A DNA stretch of 64,000 bases, from contig NZ_CP049905.1 of the NCBI RefSeq assembly GCF_011305535.1, positions 3,904,001-3,968,000 on the forward strand, read 5' to 3'. This document shows, piece by piece, positions 8,813 to 16,731 of the stretch. A model generated the notes under the pieces. That model did not search any database. It saw nothing but the letters and a program-made list of their open reading frames with translations, and was not told the DNA's origin. The position numbers were made by a program, and so were the translations under genes. Origin of the DNA: Diaphorobacter sp. HDW4B. GTDB lineage: Bacteria > Pseudomonadota > Gammaproteobacteria > Burkholderiales > Burkholderiaceae_C. How positions within the stretch are numbered: position 1 is the stretch's first letter; the number at the start of each line of letters is the position of its first letter.

Positions 8813-9583
8813 ATGACGAACGTAGACATCAACTGCGACTTGGGCGAAGGCTACGGTCCTTACCGCATGGGCGACGATGCGGCGCTGATGAAGGTGATCA
8901 CCTCGGCCAACATCGCTTGCGGATTTCACGCGGGCGACCCGAGCATCATGGTGAAGACCGTGCAGCTGGCCATCGACAACGGTGTGGACATCGGCGCGCA
9001 TGTGGGATTTGCCGACATTCAGGGCTTTGGTCGCAGGCCATTGAATCTCGATGCATCGGAGCTGCGTGCGATGACCTGGTACCAGCTCGGCGCGCTGCAA
9101 GGCATTGCGCAGGCCGCTGACAAGAAGGTGCAGCATGTGACTTTCCATGGCGCGTTGGGCAATATGTGTTTTGCCGATGCGGAACTCGCGGCCACGCTGA
9201 TGGCTGCGATCAAGGCGTTCGACGCATCGCTTACGATCATCGCGCCGCCGATGACGGAAATGGAGACGGCTGCGGTGAATGCGGGCTTGCCAGTCAAGCG
9301 CGTGGTGTTTGCCGATCGCGCTTATGACGACTACGGACTGCTGGTGTCGCGCAAGCTGCCGGGAGCGGTGATTCACGATCCTGAGGCAGTGATCGAGCGC
9401 GTGGTGCGCATGTTCCAGGAAAGTGCCATCACCAGTCAGAGCGGCAAGCGCATGCCAGTTTCCATCGACTCGGTGCTGGTGCATGGCGACACGCCCGGTG
9501 CCGCCGATCTGGCTGCGCTGGTACGCGCGCGTCTGCAGCAATCGGGCCTGCAGGTTCGTCCGATTTCCCAACACAGGAATTGA
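8813..9583 (+). CDS. pxpA: 5-oxoprolinase subunit PxpA (LamB/YcsF family)
   Basis: A 256-residue LamB/YcsF protein, close to the usual length. It opens with the family signature NVDINCDLGEGYGPYRMGDD, followed by ITSANIACGFHAGDP and DIGAHVGFADIQGFGRR, all part of the metal or substrate pocket. PxpA is the hydrolytic partner of PxpBC in opening the 5-oxoproline ring. It begins 3 bases after pxpC and ends 6 bases before the BCCP gene. Confidence 0.93.
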   Translation: MTNVDINCDLGEGYGPYRMGDDAALMKVITSANIACGFHAGDPSIMVKTVQLAIDNGVDIGAHVGFADIQGFGRRPLNLDASELRAMTWYQLGALQGIAQAADKKVQHVTFHGALGNMCFADAELAATLMAAIKAFDASLTIIAPPMTEMETAAVNAGLPVKRVVFADRAYDDYGLLVSRKLPGAVIHDPEAVIERVVRMFQESAITSQSGKRMPVSIDSVLVHGDTPGAADLAALVRARLQQSGLQVRPISQHRN

Positions 9584-9589
9584 GAGAGC

Positions 9590-10054
9590 ATGTCGTTCGA
9601 CATTGAAAAGATCAAGTCGCTGATCGCCGTGGCGGCGCAGGCGCAGGTGGATGAGCTGGAGCTGTCGCAAAACGGCGTGGAGGTTCGCATTCAGCGCTTT
9701 GCCGATGTGGCGGATGTGGCAAATGTGCCGGTGGCTGTTGTGCAGACATTGCCCGTGGTGCAGCAAACGCCCGTGCCGTCCGCAGTTGCCATGCCTGAAC
9801 AGGCCAGCGTCGCGCTGCAGATTCTCAAGGCACCAATGGCCGGTACGTTCTATCGCTCGGTCACACCGGGCGGTGGCGCGCTAGTGAATGCGGGGGACAG
9901 CATCGATGCAGGCACCGTGGTGGGGGTGCTCGAATCCATGAAGATCATGAACGAGATCGAAAGCGAAAGCCAAGGTCGCATCAAGCGCGTACTGTGCGAC
10001 AACGGCGAGTTGGTGTCGGCGGGTCAGCCGTTGTTTGAGATCGAGGAGGCTTGA
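9590..10054 (+). CDS. Biotin carboxyl carrier protein (AccB-type)
   Basis: A 154-residue BCCP with an N-terminal docking segment, a Pro/Val/Ala-rich linker (about residues 45-75) and a C-terminal biotinyl domain. The acceptor motif is ESMKIM with Lys118, so this copy can be biotinylated, unlike the related protein at 6727-7146. It lies 6 bases after pxpA and just before the biotin carboxylase gene. Since the standard accBC pair for fatty-acid synthesis is normally elsewhere and not with pxp genes, I take this as a dedicated carrier for the PxpBC-type carboxyltransferase. Confidence 0.9.
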   Translation: MSFDIEKIKSLIAVAAQAQVDELELSQNGVEVRIQRFADVADVANVPVAVVQTLPVVQQTPVPSAVAMPEQASVALQILKAPMAGTFYRSVTPGGGALVNAGDSIDAGTVVGVLESMKIMNEIESESQGRIKRVLCDNGELVSAGQPLFEIEEA

Positions 10055-10058
10055 GGCC

Positions 10059-11405
10059 ATGCTGAAAAAAGTGCTGATCGCCAATCGCGGCGAAATCGCC
10101 CTGCGTGTGCAACGTGCCTGCAAGAAGCTCGGCATTGCGAGCGTGGTGGTGTATTCGGAGGCCGACAAGAACGCGCTCTATGTGCGTCACGCGGACGAGT
10201 CCTACTGCCTTGGCCCCGCGCCTTCCGCTCGCAGTTATCTGGACCAGTCCGCGCTGCTGGATGTGGCAGCGTTGGCAGGTGCCGATGCCATTCATCCGGG
10301 CTACGGCTTCCTGAGCGAGAACGCCGGTTTTGCCGACAAGGTGGCGCAGGCCGGGCTGGTCTTCATCGGCCCGAGCGCGTCGGTCATGCGCACCATGGGC
10401 GACAAGGTCTCGGCCAAGCAGGCGATGATCGACGCGGGTGTGCCCTGCGTTCCGGGCTCGCCGGAAGCGTTGGGTGACGACGAGGAAAAGACCAAGGCAC
10501 TGGCGGCCTCCATCGGCTATCCGGTCATCATCAAGGCCGCGGGCGGCGGCGGCGGTCGCGGCATGCGTGTGGTGAATGACGAGGCCTCGCTGCTGCAATC
10601 CATCGCCATGACCAAGGCCGAAGCCCATGCCGCTTTTGGCAATGCCAATGTGTACATGGAAAAGTACCTGCTCGCGCCGCGCCATATCGAGATTCAGGTG
10701 CTGGCCGACACGCATGGCAATGCGGTCTGGTTGGGCGAGCGCGACTGCTCCATGCAGCGCCGCCATCAGAAGATCATCGAAGAGTCTCCGGCACCCGGTG
10801 TCGATTCCGTGCAGCTGGCTGAAGTCGGCGAACGCTGCGCCCGTGCATGCGAGCGCATGGGTTATGTGGGCGCAGGCACGTTCGAGTTTCTGTTCGAGAA
10901 CGGCGAGTTCTACTTCATCGAAATGAACACCCGCGTGCAGGTCGAACACCCCGTGACCGAATGGATTACCGGCATCGACATCGTCGAGATGCAACTGCGG
11001 ATCGCATCAGGCGAGCGCCTGCCGTGGACGCAATCGCAGATCGAATGCAAGGGCCACGCGATCGAGTGCCGCATCAACGCAGAAGACCCGCGCAACTTCC
11101 GGCCTTCACCTGGCGTGGTCAGCGAATGGATTGCGCCTGCAGGCCCCGGCGTGCGCGTGGACTCGCACATGTACAGCGGCTACGAGATTCCGCCGTTCTA
11201 TGACTCGCTGATCGGCAAGGTCATCACCTTTGGCTCCACACGCGAAGACGCCATGGCACGCATGCGCGCTGCGCTTGGCGAGTTGGTGGTCGACGGCATT
11301 CAGACCAATGTACCGCTGCATCTGGAACTGATGCAGGACCCCGCATTTGTCGAAGGCGGCACCAGCATTCACTATCTGGAGAAGTGGCTGGCGGTGCGGG
11401 CTTGA
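10059..11405 (+). CDS. Biotin carboxylase (AccC-type)
   Basis: A 448-residue ATP-grasp biotin carboxylase. It starts [20 protein letters not shown] at ATG 10059, 4 bases after the BCCP stop. The glycine-rich ATP loop is [14 protein letters not shown], followed by the carboxylase motif [19 protein letters not shown] and the active-site [16 protein letters not shown]. It carboxylates biotin on its carrier using bicarbonate and ATP. A standard accBC pair would be expected elsewhere for malonyl-CoA synthesis; this copy follows pxpBCA and is probably dedicated to the same pathway. Confidence 0.92.
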   Translation: MLKKVLIANRGEIALRVQRACKKLGIASVVVYSEADKNALYVRHADESYCLGPAPSARSYLDQSALLDVAALAGADAIHPGYGFLSENAGFADKVAQAGLVFIGPSASVMRTMGDKVSAKQAMIDAGVPCVPGSPEALGDDEEKTKALAASIGYPVIIKAAGGGGGRGMRVVNDEASLLQSIAMTKAEAHAAFGNANVYMEKYLLAPRHIEIQVLADTHGNAVWLGERDCSMQRRHQKIIEESPAPGVDSVQLAEVGERCARACERMGYVGAGTFEFLFENGEFYFIEMNTRVQVEHPVTEWITGIDIVEMQLRIASGERLPWTQSQIECKGHAIECRINAEDPRNFRPSPGVVSEWIAPAGPGVRVDSHMYSGYEIPPFYDSLIGKVITFGSTREDAMARMRAALGELVVDGIQTNVPLHLELMQDPAFVEGGTSIHYLEKWLAVRA

Positions 11406-11530
11406 CGACCGATGCTTGGGCAACGAAGGCAGGTGGGCTTGGATATCCATGCCGATTGCGTCAGCGTAGAAAGGGATGGACTTTTAATTACATTGTGAAA
11501 CAATAGATTCGAACTAAATGGAACAACCCC

Positions 11531-12712
11531 ATGGCGAGTCGAGTCGGTACGGTGATAGTCGGTTCAATCCTCGCCTTGGCAATGGGTTGCGGGTCGGGTG
11601 CGAGCGCGGCTGTGGTCGCCGCAGCAGATGTGGTTCCTGAAGCCACATTCCAGTGGGGAACCAACGGGCCTGACAAATGGGGCCAGGTGGGCATAAGCAG
11701 TGGTGGCACGGCCAATGTCACGAGCGACTTTCCAAACAATACCAACGGATCGATGCGGCTCGAGTTGCCGAACACCAGTTCCAAGGCTGGCTTGGCTTAC
11801 TACCCGACCAAGACCTTCGGCAAATTGCGCGACCTGAAAAAGGCCACCTACCAGTGGATGGTGCAAAGCACGGATGTGCCCAACCAAGCGCCAGTGCTGC
11901 GCCTGTATCTTCGCGATGCGCTCGGCGTTCACAAAGCGACCTTGGTCTACACGCCCGATATCGCAGGTGTTTCCAGTGTTGCCCCGACCGCCTGGATAAC
12001 GGGGGACATGATGAGTGGCCAGGATATCTGGCAGGGCAAGTCGGGCGCCATCGAATACCAAGTCAGGCACCCATTTTCGTACTACGTGAATGACCCGCGC
12101 TACCAGGATCTGGTGGTTTTCGCCGTCGAAGGCGGAGCAGGTAACGGCTCCAGTGGTTTTGTCGGAGCGATCGACAACATCGAAGTGGAGGGCGTGGTGG
12201 CGGGCGAGTCGGTCACCGTTTCTGCCAACTTTGAAATGGTGCCGCCTTCCGCATCGATCAGCTGCGACCGCACAACCTTGGCAGATTCGGACGGCGAGAC
12301 ATCCACCTGCACGGTGACCCTGACGAGACCGGCAACCGCCAGCACGGTGATCAATCTGACGGTTGCAGGAGACGCCACGCGCTATGGCGGTTGCGCGGGC
12401 CCGTTGACCATCTTGGCAGGCGACAGCACTGTCACCTGCGTCGTCACGGCAACCGCCAATACCGTGAAAGGTGATGGAGACGTCACGGTAAGCATCGGCA
12501 TCGCGCCGCCCAACGATGTCATGGACTACGCCGTTCCTTCTGATGCATTGCCTGTACAAATACTGATCGCGAACGACGATGGGGCCCCCGTGCCGCCGAC
12601 AGTTGCAGCCACACCCGTTCCAACCCTTGGCGACTGGACGCTGATAGCGCTCTCCGTCCTGTTGTCAGGGGGCGCGACCATCGCCATGCGCAAGAGGCGT
12701 TTGCGCCATTGA
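11531..12712 (+). CDS. Secreted protein with Calx-beta-like region and IPTL-type C-terminal sorting signal
   Basis: A 393-residue protein I cannot name. It begins with a signal peptide (MASRVGTVIVGSILALAMGC, alanine-rich cleavage zone near residue 28). Residues 40-225 form a beta-rich ectodomain. Residues 235-345 resemble a Calx-beta unit (SISCDRTTLADSDGETSTC, VNLTV-type strands, ILIANDD). The C-terminus has VPTLGDW at residue 363, a hydrophobic span, and a basic tail RKRRLRH, the three-part pattern of the IPTL-CTERM class thought to be processed at the membrane. It stands alone, with a tRNA after it. No sortase-like gene is visible in the window. Confidence 0.75.
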   Translation: MASRVGTVIVGSILALAMGCGSGASAAVVAAADVVPEATFQWGTNGPDKWGQVGISSGGTANVTSDFPNNTNGSMRLELPNTSSKAGLAYYPTKTFGKLRDLKKATYQWMVQSTDVPNQAPVLRLYLRDALGVHKATLVYTPDIAGVSSVAPTAWITGDMMSGQDIWQGKSGAIEYQVRHPFSYYVNDPRYQDLVVFAVEGGAGNGSSGFVGAIDNIEVEGVVAGESVTVSANFEMVPPSASISCDRTTLADSDGETSTCTVTLTRPATASTVINLTVAGDATRYGGCAGPLTILAGDSTVTCVVTATANTVKGDGDVTVSIGIAPPNDVMDYAVPSDALPVQILIANDDGAPVPPTVAATPVPTLGDWTLIALSVLLSGGATIAMRKRRLRH

Positions 12713-12788
12713 AGCGCCGTGCTTGTCGGGGCAACGTCTGAAGGCAGATATTGGGGCGAGGAGCCCGTGAGCACTGTCGAATAGGCGT

Positions 12789-12814
12789 AAAAAAAGCGCC
12801 AATTAAGGCGCTTT
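12789..12814 (-). terminator. Intrinsic terminator downstream of tRNA-Ser
   Basis: Perfect 8-bp arms AAAGCGCC (12793-12800) and GGCGCTTT (12807-12814) flank a 6-base loop. Read on the minus strand the hairpin is followed by a run of T (12789-12795 complement), so it terminates the tRNA transcript and possibly read-through from the phenol operon. On the plus strand only a short T run follows. Confidence 0.85.
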
Positions 12815-12825
12815 GTTGTCTGACC

Positions 12826-12916
12826 TGGCGGAGGCTGTGAGATTCGAACTCACGGAAGGGTCACCCCTTCGGCAGTTTTCAAGACTGCTGGTTTAAACCG
12901 CTCACCCAAACCTCCG
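12826..12916 (-). tRNA. tRNA-Ser, anticodon TGA
   Basis: On the minus strand the sequence folds into a class II tRNA: acceptor CGGAGGT paired with the 3' part GCCTCCG, encoded CCA, anticodon loop CTTGAAA with anticodon TGA (reads UCA), a long variable arm, and the T-loop GTTCGAATC. It lies 68 bases downstream of dmpI in the same direction and is followed by an intrinsic terminator. Confidence 0.97.
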
Positions 12917-12984
12917 AAGCCACGTATTCTACACAAACTATGGACTGCTTCGGCGAGGCGCGTCTGTGCGTTGCTACAGGGTGG

Positions 12985-13176
12985 TCAGCGGCCGAGTTCC
13001 TTGGCGCTTTGGCCTGCGATGCCCCAGTTTTCCTTGGGCACGTCGTGAATCCAGACGCGCACGTTGGCGGCGGGGGCACCGACGGCATCGACTAGAGCTT
13101 GGGTGACTTTTTCGATCACGGCTTTTTTCTGTTCTTCGGTGCGGCCTTCGATCATGTAGATCTGTGCGAATGGCAT
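12985..13176 (-). CDS. dmpI: 4-oxalocrotonate tautomerase
   Basis: A 63-residue enzyme that isomerises 2-hydroxymuconate to 2-oxo-3-hexenedioate in the oxidative branch of catechol meta-cleavage. After removal of Met the N-terminal proline is the catalytic base; Arg11 and Arg39 of the known active site are present (GR and NVR). The aromatic residue at position 50, Phe in classical enzymes, is Trp here (ENWGIAG). The start ATG at 13174-13176 is the only one giving Pro at position 2. It is the last gene of the phenol cluster. Confidence 0.93.
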   Translation of the reverse strand: MPFAQIYMIEGRTEEQKKAVIEKVTQALVDAVGAPAANVRVWIHDVPKENWGIAGQSAKELGR

Positions 13177-13232
13177 GGTGTTCTTTCTTTCCTTGCTTGT
13201 TTTTTCTGAGTCGTTCGGGTGATCGTGTCGGT

Positions 13233-14219
13233 TCAATCGGCCTTGATGCCGAGGCGGCGGATGAGCTCGCCCCAGCGCTGGTTTTCGGCGCGGATAAATG
13301 CGGCGAATTGCTCGGGGCTGGTGCTGCGCAGGTTGCCCGAGATGGTGTCGAAGGTGTTTTGCGCTTCCGGGTTTTTCGAACCTGCGGCCCATGCGTCGGA
13401 GAGGCGCTGGATGATGGGTTGGGGCGTGGCGGCGGGTGCGATGAGGCCGAACCAGGTTTCCACGTCGAAGCTCGGATAGCCGGATTCCGCGACAGTCGGC
13501 ACTTGCGGCAATGCCTTGGCGCGCTGGGTTGATGTGACCGCAATCGCACGCAGTTTGCCCGCCTGAATGTGCTGCAGCGTGGTGGCGAGCGAGCTTTCCA
13601 TGCTGACCAGCACGGTGCCTGCCAGCAGGTCCGGAACGATCTGGCTGGAGCCCTTGTAGGGCACGTTGGTCAGTTGAATGCCTGCGACGGATTGCAGCAG
13701 TTCGGCGGCCAGGTGGTTGCTGGTGCCGATGCCGGAAGTCGCGTAGTTCAGCTTGCCGGGGTGGGCCTTGGCGTAGGCGACCATGCCTTTGAGATCGGTG
13801 AACGGCACGCTCGGATGCACGACCAGCGCGCATGGCGTGGTGCCGACCAGTGAAATCGGCGCGAAGTCCTTTTCCACATTGAACGGAACCGCGCTGTAGA
13901 GATGCGGCGCAATCGCCAGACTGCTGATGGCCGAGAGGCCGATGGTGTAGCCATCCGCCGCAGCTTTGGCGACGGCGTCGGTGCCGATGTTGCCGCCCGC
14001 GCCGGCCTTGTTCTCCACAAAGCATTGCTGGCGTAACTGATCGCCAATGGCCTTGGCGGCGGTGCGGCCCATCACGTCGGTCGGGCCGCCCGGCGGAAAC
14101 GGAACGACCATGCGCACGGCGCGCGAGGGGTAGGGCGCGTTGGCTTGCGCGAAGCCGTTGCCGGTGTGGGCGATTGCAGCGATGGCTGCGGCGCTGCTCA
14201 TGAATTGGCGGCGTTGCAT
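13233..14219 (-). CDS. Bug-family (tripartite tricarboxylate transporter) periplasmic binding protein
   Basis: A 328-residue protein with a twin-basic signal peptide (MQRRQFMSSAAAIAAIAHTG) and the Bug-family body: YPSRAVRMVVPFPPGGPTDVMGR, VENKAGAGGNIG, GIGTSNHLAAELLQ and NVPYKGSSQIVPDLLAG. Start at 14219 has an AAGGAGAC ribosome site. Bug proteins bind carboxylates or aromatic acids in the periplasm; no TctA/TctB membrane genes are nearby, as is common in this group. Its place between dmpH and dmpI suggests a ligand related to phenol breakdown, which is an inference. Confidence 0.88.
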   Translation of the reverse strand: MQRRQFMSSAAAIAAIAHTGNGFAQANAPYPSRAVRMVVPFPPGGPTDVMGRTAAKAIGDQLRQQCFVENKAGAGGNIGTDAVAKAAADGYTIGLSAISSLAIAPHLYSAVPFNVEKDFAPISLVGTTPCALVVHPSVPFTDLKGMVAYAKAHPGKLNYATSGIGTSNHLAAELLQSVAGIQLTNVPYKGSSQIVPDLLAGTVLVSMESSLATTLQHIQAGKLRAIAVTSTQRAKALPQVPTVAESGYPSFDVETWFGLIAPAATPQPIIQRLSDAWAAGSKNPEAQNTFDTISGNLRSTSPEQFAAFIRAENQRWGELIRRLGIKAD

Positions 14220-14256
14220 GGCTTGTCTCCTTGTTGTTCTACGAGTGCTGGCAACG

Positions 14257-15045
14257 TCAGGCAAAGCGCAGCGTGATGCTGCCCATGCCCTGCACGCGCA
14301 GGCAGACGTTGTCGCCCGGTGCGACGGCCACGGCTTCAGTGATGCCGCCGGAGAGAATCAGCGCGCCTGCCGGGATCTCCTGGCCGCGTTGGCCCAGGTG
14401 ATTGGCGAGCATGGCGATGGCCGATGCGGGGTGGCCGAGCACCGCAGCGCCTGCGCCGAGTGCGGCGGGCACGCCATTCTTCTCCAGCACGATGCCGACA
14501 GTGCGCAAGTCCACGTTGTCAGGGCGTTGTGCCTGCCCGCCGACGACGAAGCGCGCGGCGGAGGTGTTGTCGGCCACGACGCTCTTGAGGTCGAACTTGA
14601 AGTCGCGATAACGGCTGTCGATGACCTCGATGCCGGGCAGCACGAAGTCGGTGGCGGCCAGCACGTCGGCGATGTTGCAGCCGGGGCCTTTGAGCGCGCG
14701 TTTCATCACGAAGGCGATCTCGGGTTCGACCTTGGGGTGGATGAGTTCGCTCACCTTCACCGTGCTGCCTTCGGGCACGCTGAAGTAGTCGGCGAGGAAA
14801 CCGAAGACGGGCGACTCCACGCCCATCTGTTTCATTTTGGCGTGCGATGTGAGACCGGCCTTGTAGCCGATGATGCGTGCGCCGCGCGCGATCTTGCGAT
14901 CACGGATGCGGTCCTGGATCGCATAGGCATCATCCCAATCCATGTCGGGATGTTCGTCGGTGATCTTGGGCGTGTCGCGTGCTTCGAGCTCGCAGGTTTC
15001 GAGGTGCTCGGCCAACTGGTCGATGATGTTCTTTGGCAGTGCCAT
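14257..15045 (-). CDS. dmpH: 4-oxalocrotonate decarboxylase
   Basis: A 262-residue member of the hydratase/decarboxylase family. It decarboxylates 2-oxo-3-hexenedioate to 2-hydroxypenta-2,4-dienoate. The segment KMKQMGVESPVFGFLADYFS and PKVEPEIAFVMKRALKGPGC match the decarboxylase branch (DmpH) better than the hydratase branch; the paralogue next door has the hydratase versions. Metal-binding acidic residues lie in EPEIAF and VIDSRY. The gap to dmpE is 30 bases. Confidence 0.92.
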   Translation of the reverse strand: MALPKNIIDQLAEHLETCELEARDTPKITDEHPDMDWDDAYAIQDRIRDRKIARGARIIGYKAGLTSHAKMKQMGVESPVFGFLADYFSVPEGSTVKVSELIHPKVEPEIAFVMKRALKGPGCNIADVLAATDFVLPGIEVIDSRYRDFKFDLKSVVADNTSAARFVVGGQAQRPDNVDLRTVGIVLEKNGVPAALGAGAAVLGHPASAIAMLANHLGQRGQEIPAGALILSGGITEAVAVAPGDNVCLRVQGMGSITLRFA

Positions 15046-15075
15046 GGGGTGGTTCTCCGCAAGTTCTTTCGTGGT

Positions 15076-15861
15076 TCAGATGAAGCGCACCGAGCAGCCA
15101 CCGATGCCGCCGATGGTCACGCGCAGGTTGTCTCCGGCCTTCACCGGCACCATGGCGGCGAGCGAGCCGGAGAGCACGACTTCGCCTGCTTCGAGCGCGA
15201 TGCCGTGCGCGCCCAGCGTGTTGGCCAGCCATGCGACTGCGTTGGCGGGATGGCCGAGCGCGGCTGCGCCCGCGCCCGTGGCGACGATCTCGCCGTTTTT
15301 TTCCAGCACCATGCCGCAGGTGCCGAGATCCACATCGCGCGGATCGACCAGCCGGTCGCCAAGCACGAAGACGCCGCAGCTCGCGTTGTCGGCCACGGTG
15401 TCCTGGATCTTGATCTTCCAGTCGCGGATGCGCGAATCGACGATCTCGAAGCAGGCCATCACGCCCTCGGTCGCGGCGATCACGTCGGCGGCGGTCACGC
15501 CCGGGCCCTTGAGCGTTTTCTTGAGCACGAAGGCGATCTCGCCCTCGGCCTTGGGTTGGATGAGCGTGTTGGCGGGCACGGGCTCGCCTTCGTTGTAGAC
15601 CATGCCATCGGTGAGCCAGCCGAAGTCGGGCTGGAACACGCCGAGCATGTCCATCACGGCCTTGGAGGTCACGCCGATTTTCTTGCCGATCACGCGCTCG
15701 CCCGCAGCCAGACGACGTGCCAGCATGTGCTGCTGGATGGCGTAGGCGTCATCGATGCCCATCTCGGGATGGCGCGTGGACAGCGGCTCGATCATCTGGC
15801 CGTTGGTGAGTGCGTCGTACAGCTCGTCGCCCAGTTTTTGAAGTGGAATGCTTGTGCTCAT
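15076..15861 (-). CDS. dmpE: 2-hydroxypent-2,4-dienoate (2-oxopent-4-enoate) hydratase
   Basis: A 261-residue hydratase that adds water to 2-hydroxypenta-2,4-dienoate, giving 4-hydroxy-2-oxovalerate. Characteristic stretches are GKKIGVTSKAVMDMLGV, QPDFGWLTDGMVY, GEIAFVLKK and DTVADNASCGVFVLGD. It is a paralogue of dmpH and the two form a 1:1 complex in characterised systems. It ends 3 bases after the dmpD stop region in the operon and is normally followed by dmpF and dmpG, which are missing here. Confidence 0.93.
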   Translation of the reverse strand: MSTSIPLQKLGDELYDALTNGQMIEPLSTRHPEMGIDDAYAIQQHMLARRLAAGERVIGKKIGVTSKAVMDMLGVFQPDFGWLTDGMVYNEGEPVPANTLIQPKAEGEIAFVLKKTLKGPGVTAADVIAATEGVMACFEIVDSRIRDWKIKIQDTVADNASCGVFVLGDRLVDPRDVDLGTCGMVLEKNGEIVATGAGAAALGHPANAVAWLANTLGAHGIALEAGEVVLSGSLAAMVPVKAGDNLRVTIGGIGGCSVRFI

Positions 15862-15864
15862 GAG

Positions 15865-16731
15865 TCAGCCTTTGTGGGGTTCCGGTTCGGTGAGGAAGTT
15901 GCCCACCAGTTGGGCGAAGCGCGCGGCGTGTTCGATCTGCGTCCAGTGGCCGCAGTGGCCGTAGACATGCAGTTGCGAGCGCGCGATCCAGTCGGCCAGC
16001 GTGATTGAGTTGGACAGCGGGATCACCTGATCCTCGCGGCCATGCACGATCAGGGTTTCGTGCGCGATGCGGCGGATGTCCTGCTCGCTGCTCGCGAGCG
16101 CATCCACCCAGCGCTGGCGTGGGGCGGGGAACATCGACGAGAACGATTCATGAAAGCCGGGGCGCACGCTGGCTTCGTAGCGCAGGCGCGCGAGTTCGTC
16201 GTTCACCAGTTTGCGGTCGTACGCGAAGATGTCGAGCAGGCGACGCATGTTCTCGATGGAGGGCTCGTAGCCCCACACGGCGTCAAGGCCCGGCGTGAGC
16301 GTGAACGGCACGCCGACGCTGCCCATCAGCACGAGACGCCGCACGCGCTCGGGATGGCGAATCGCCAGCGCCAGCGCGAGGCCACCACCGAACGAGTTGC
16401 CGACCACGTCGGCGCGCTCGATCTTCAAAGCGTCGAGCAGGCCGATGACCTGACGCACCCATGCATCCATGTGGTAGGTGAAGCCGCTGGGCCTATCGGT
16501 GTAGCCAAAGCCCGCCATGTCGGGTGCGATGACGCGCGCACGCTTGGCGAGTTCGGGCATCACCAGTCGCCAGTTGGCCCATGCCGACACGCCGGGGCCG
16601 GAGCCGTGGATCATCAGCACCGGAGCGCCGCTGCCCACGTCGTGGTAGTTGGTGCGGATGCCTGCCGCCGCGATGCTGTTGGCGACTTCCGGGTTGCGTT
16701 CGAGAACGATGTCAGAGCTTGATGCAGACAT
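15865..16731 (-). CDS. dmpD: 2-hydroxymuconate semialdehyde hydrolase
   Basis: A 288-residue alpha/beta hydrolase that cleaves the ring-fission product of catechol, the hydrolytic branch for methylcatechols. The oxyanion-region motif is MIHGSGPGVSAWANW, the nucleophile elbow is GNSFGG with the serine at its centre, an Asp is in HGREDQVIP, and the catalytic His is in GHCGHWTQIEH. Its start overlaps the dmpC 3' end by 20 bases, so the two are translationally coupled. Confidence 0.93.
   Translation of the reverse strand: MSASSSDIVLERNPEVANSIAAAGIRTNYHDVGSGAPVLMIHGSGPGVSAWANWRLVMPELAKRARVIAPDMAGFGYTDRPSGFTYHMDAWVRQVIGLLDALKIERADVVGNSFGGGLALALAIRHPERVRRLVLMGSVGVPFTLTPGLDAVWGYEPSIENMRRLLDIFAYDRKLVNDELARLRYEASVRPGFHESFSSMFPAPRQRWVDALASSEQDIRRIAHETLIVHGREDQVIPLSNSITLADWIARSQLHVYGHCGHWTQIEHAARFAQLVGNFLTEPEPHKG

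Noticed and set aside
11494-11512. ATTGT-GAA-ACAAT before the VPTL-type secreted protein gene
   Set aside because: Arms of 5 bp in an AT-rich leader are expected by chance and no regulator is nearby.
14140-16008. Long antisense open frame (over 600 codons) opposite dmpH, dmpE and dmpD
   Set aside because: It mirrors real genes on the minus strand, is rich in His, Arg, Gly and Ala as expected of a GC-rich shadow frame, has no domain, and the minus-strand products match known enzymes along their whole length.
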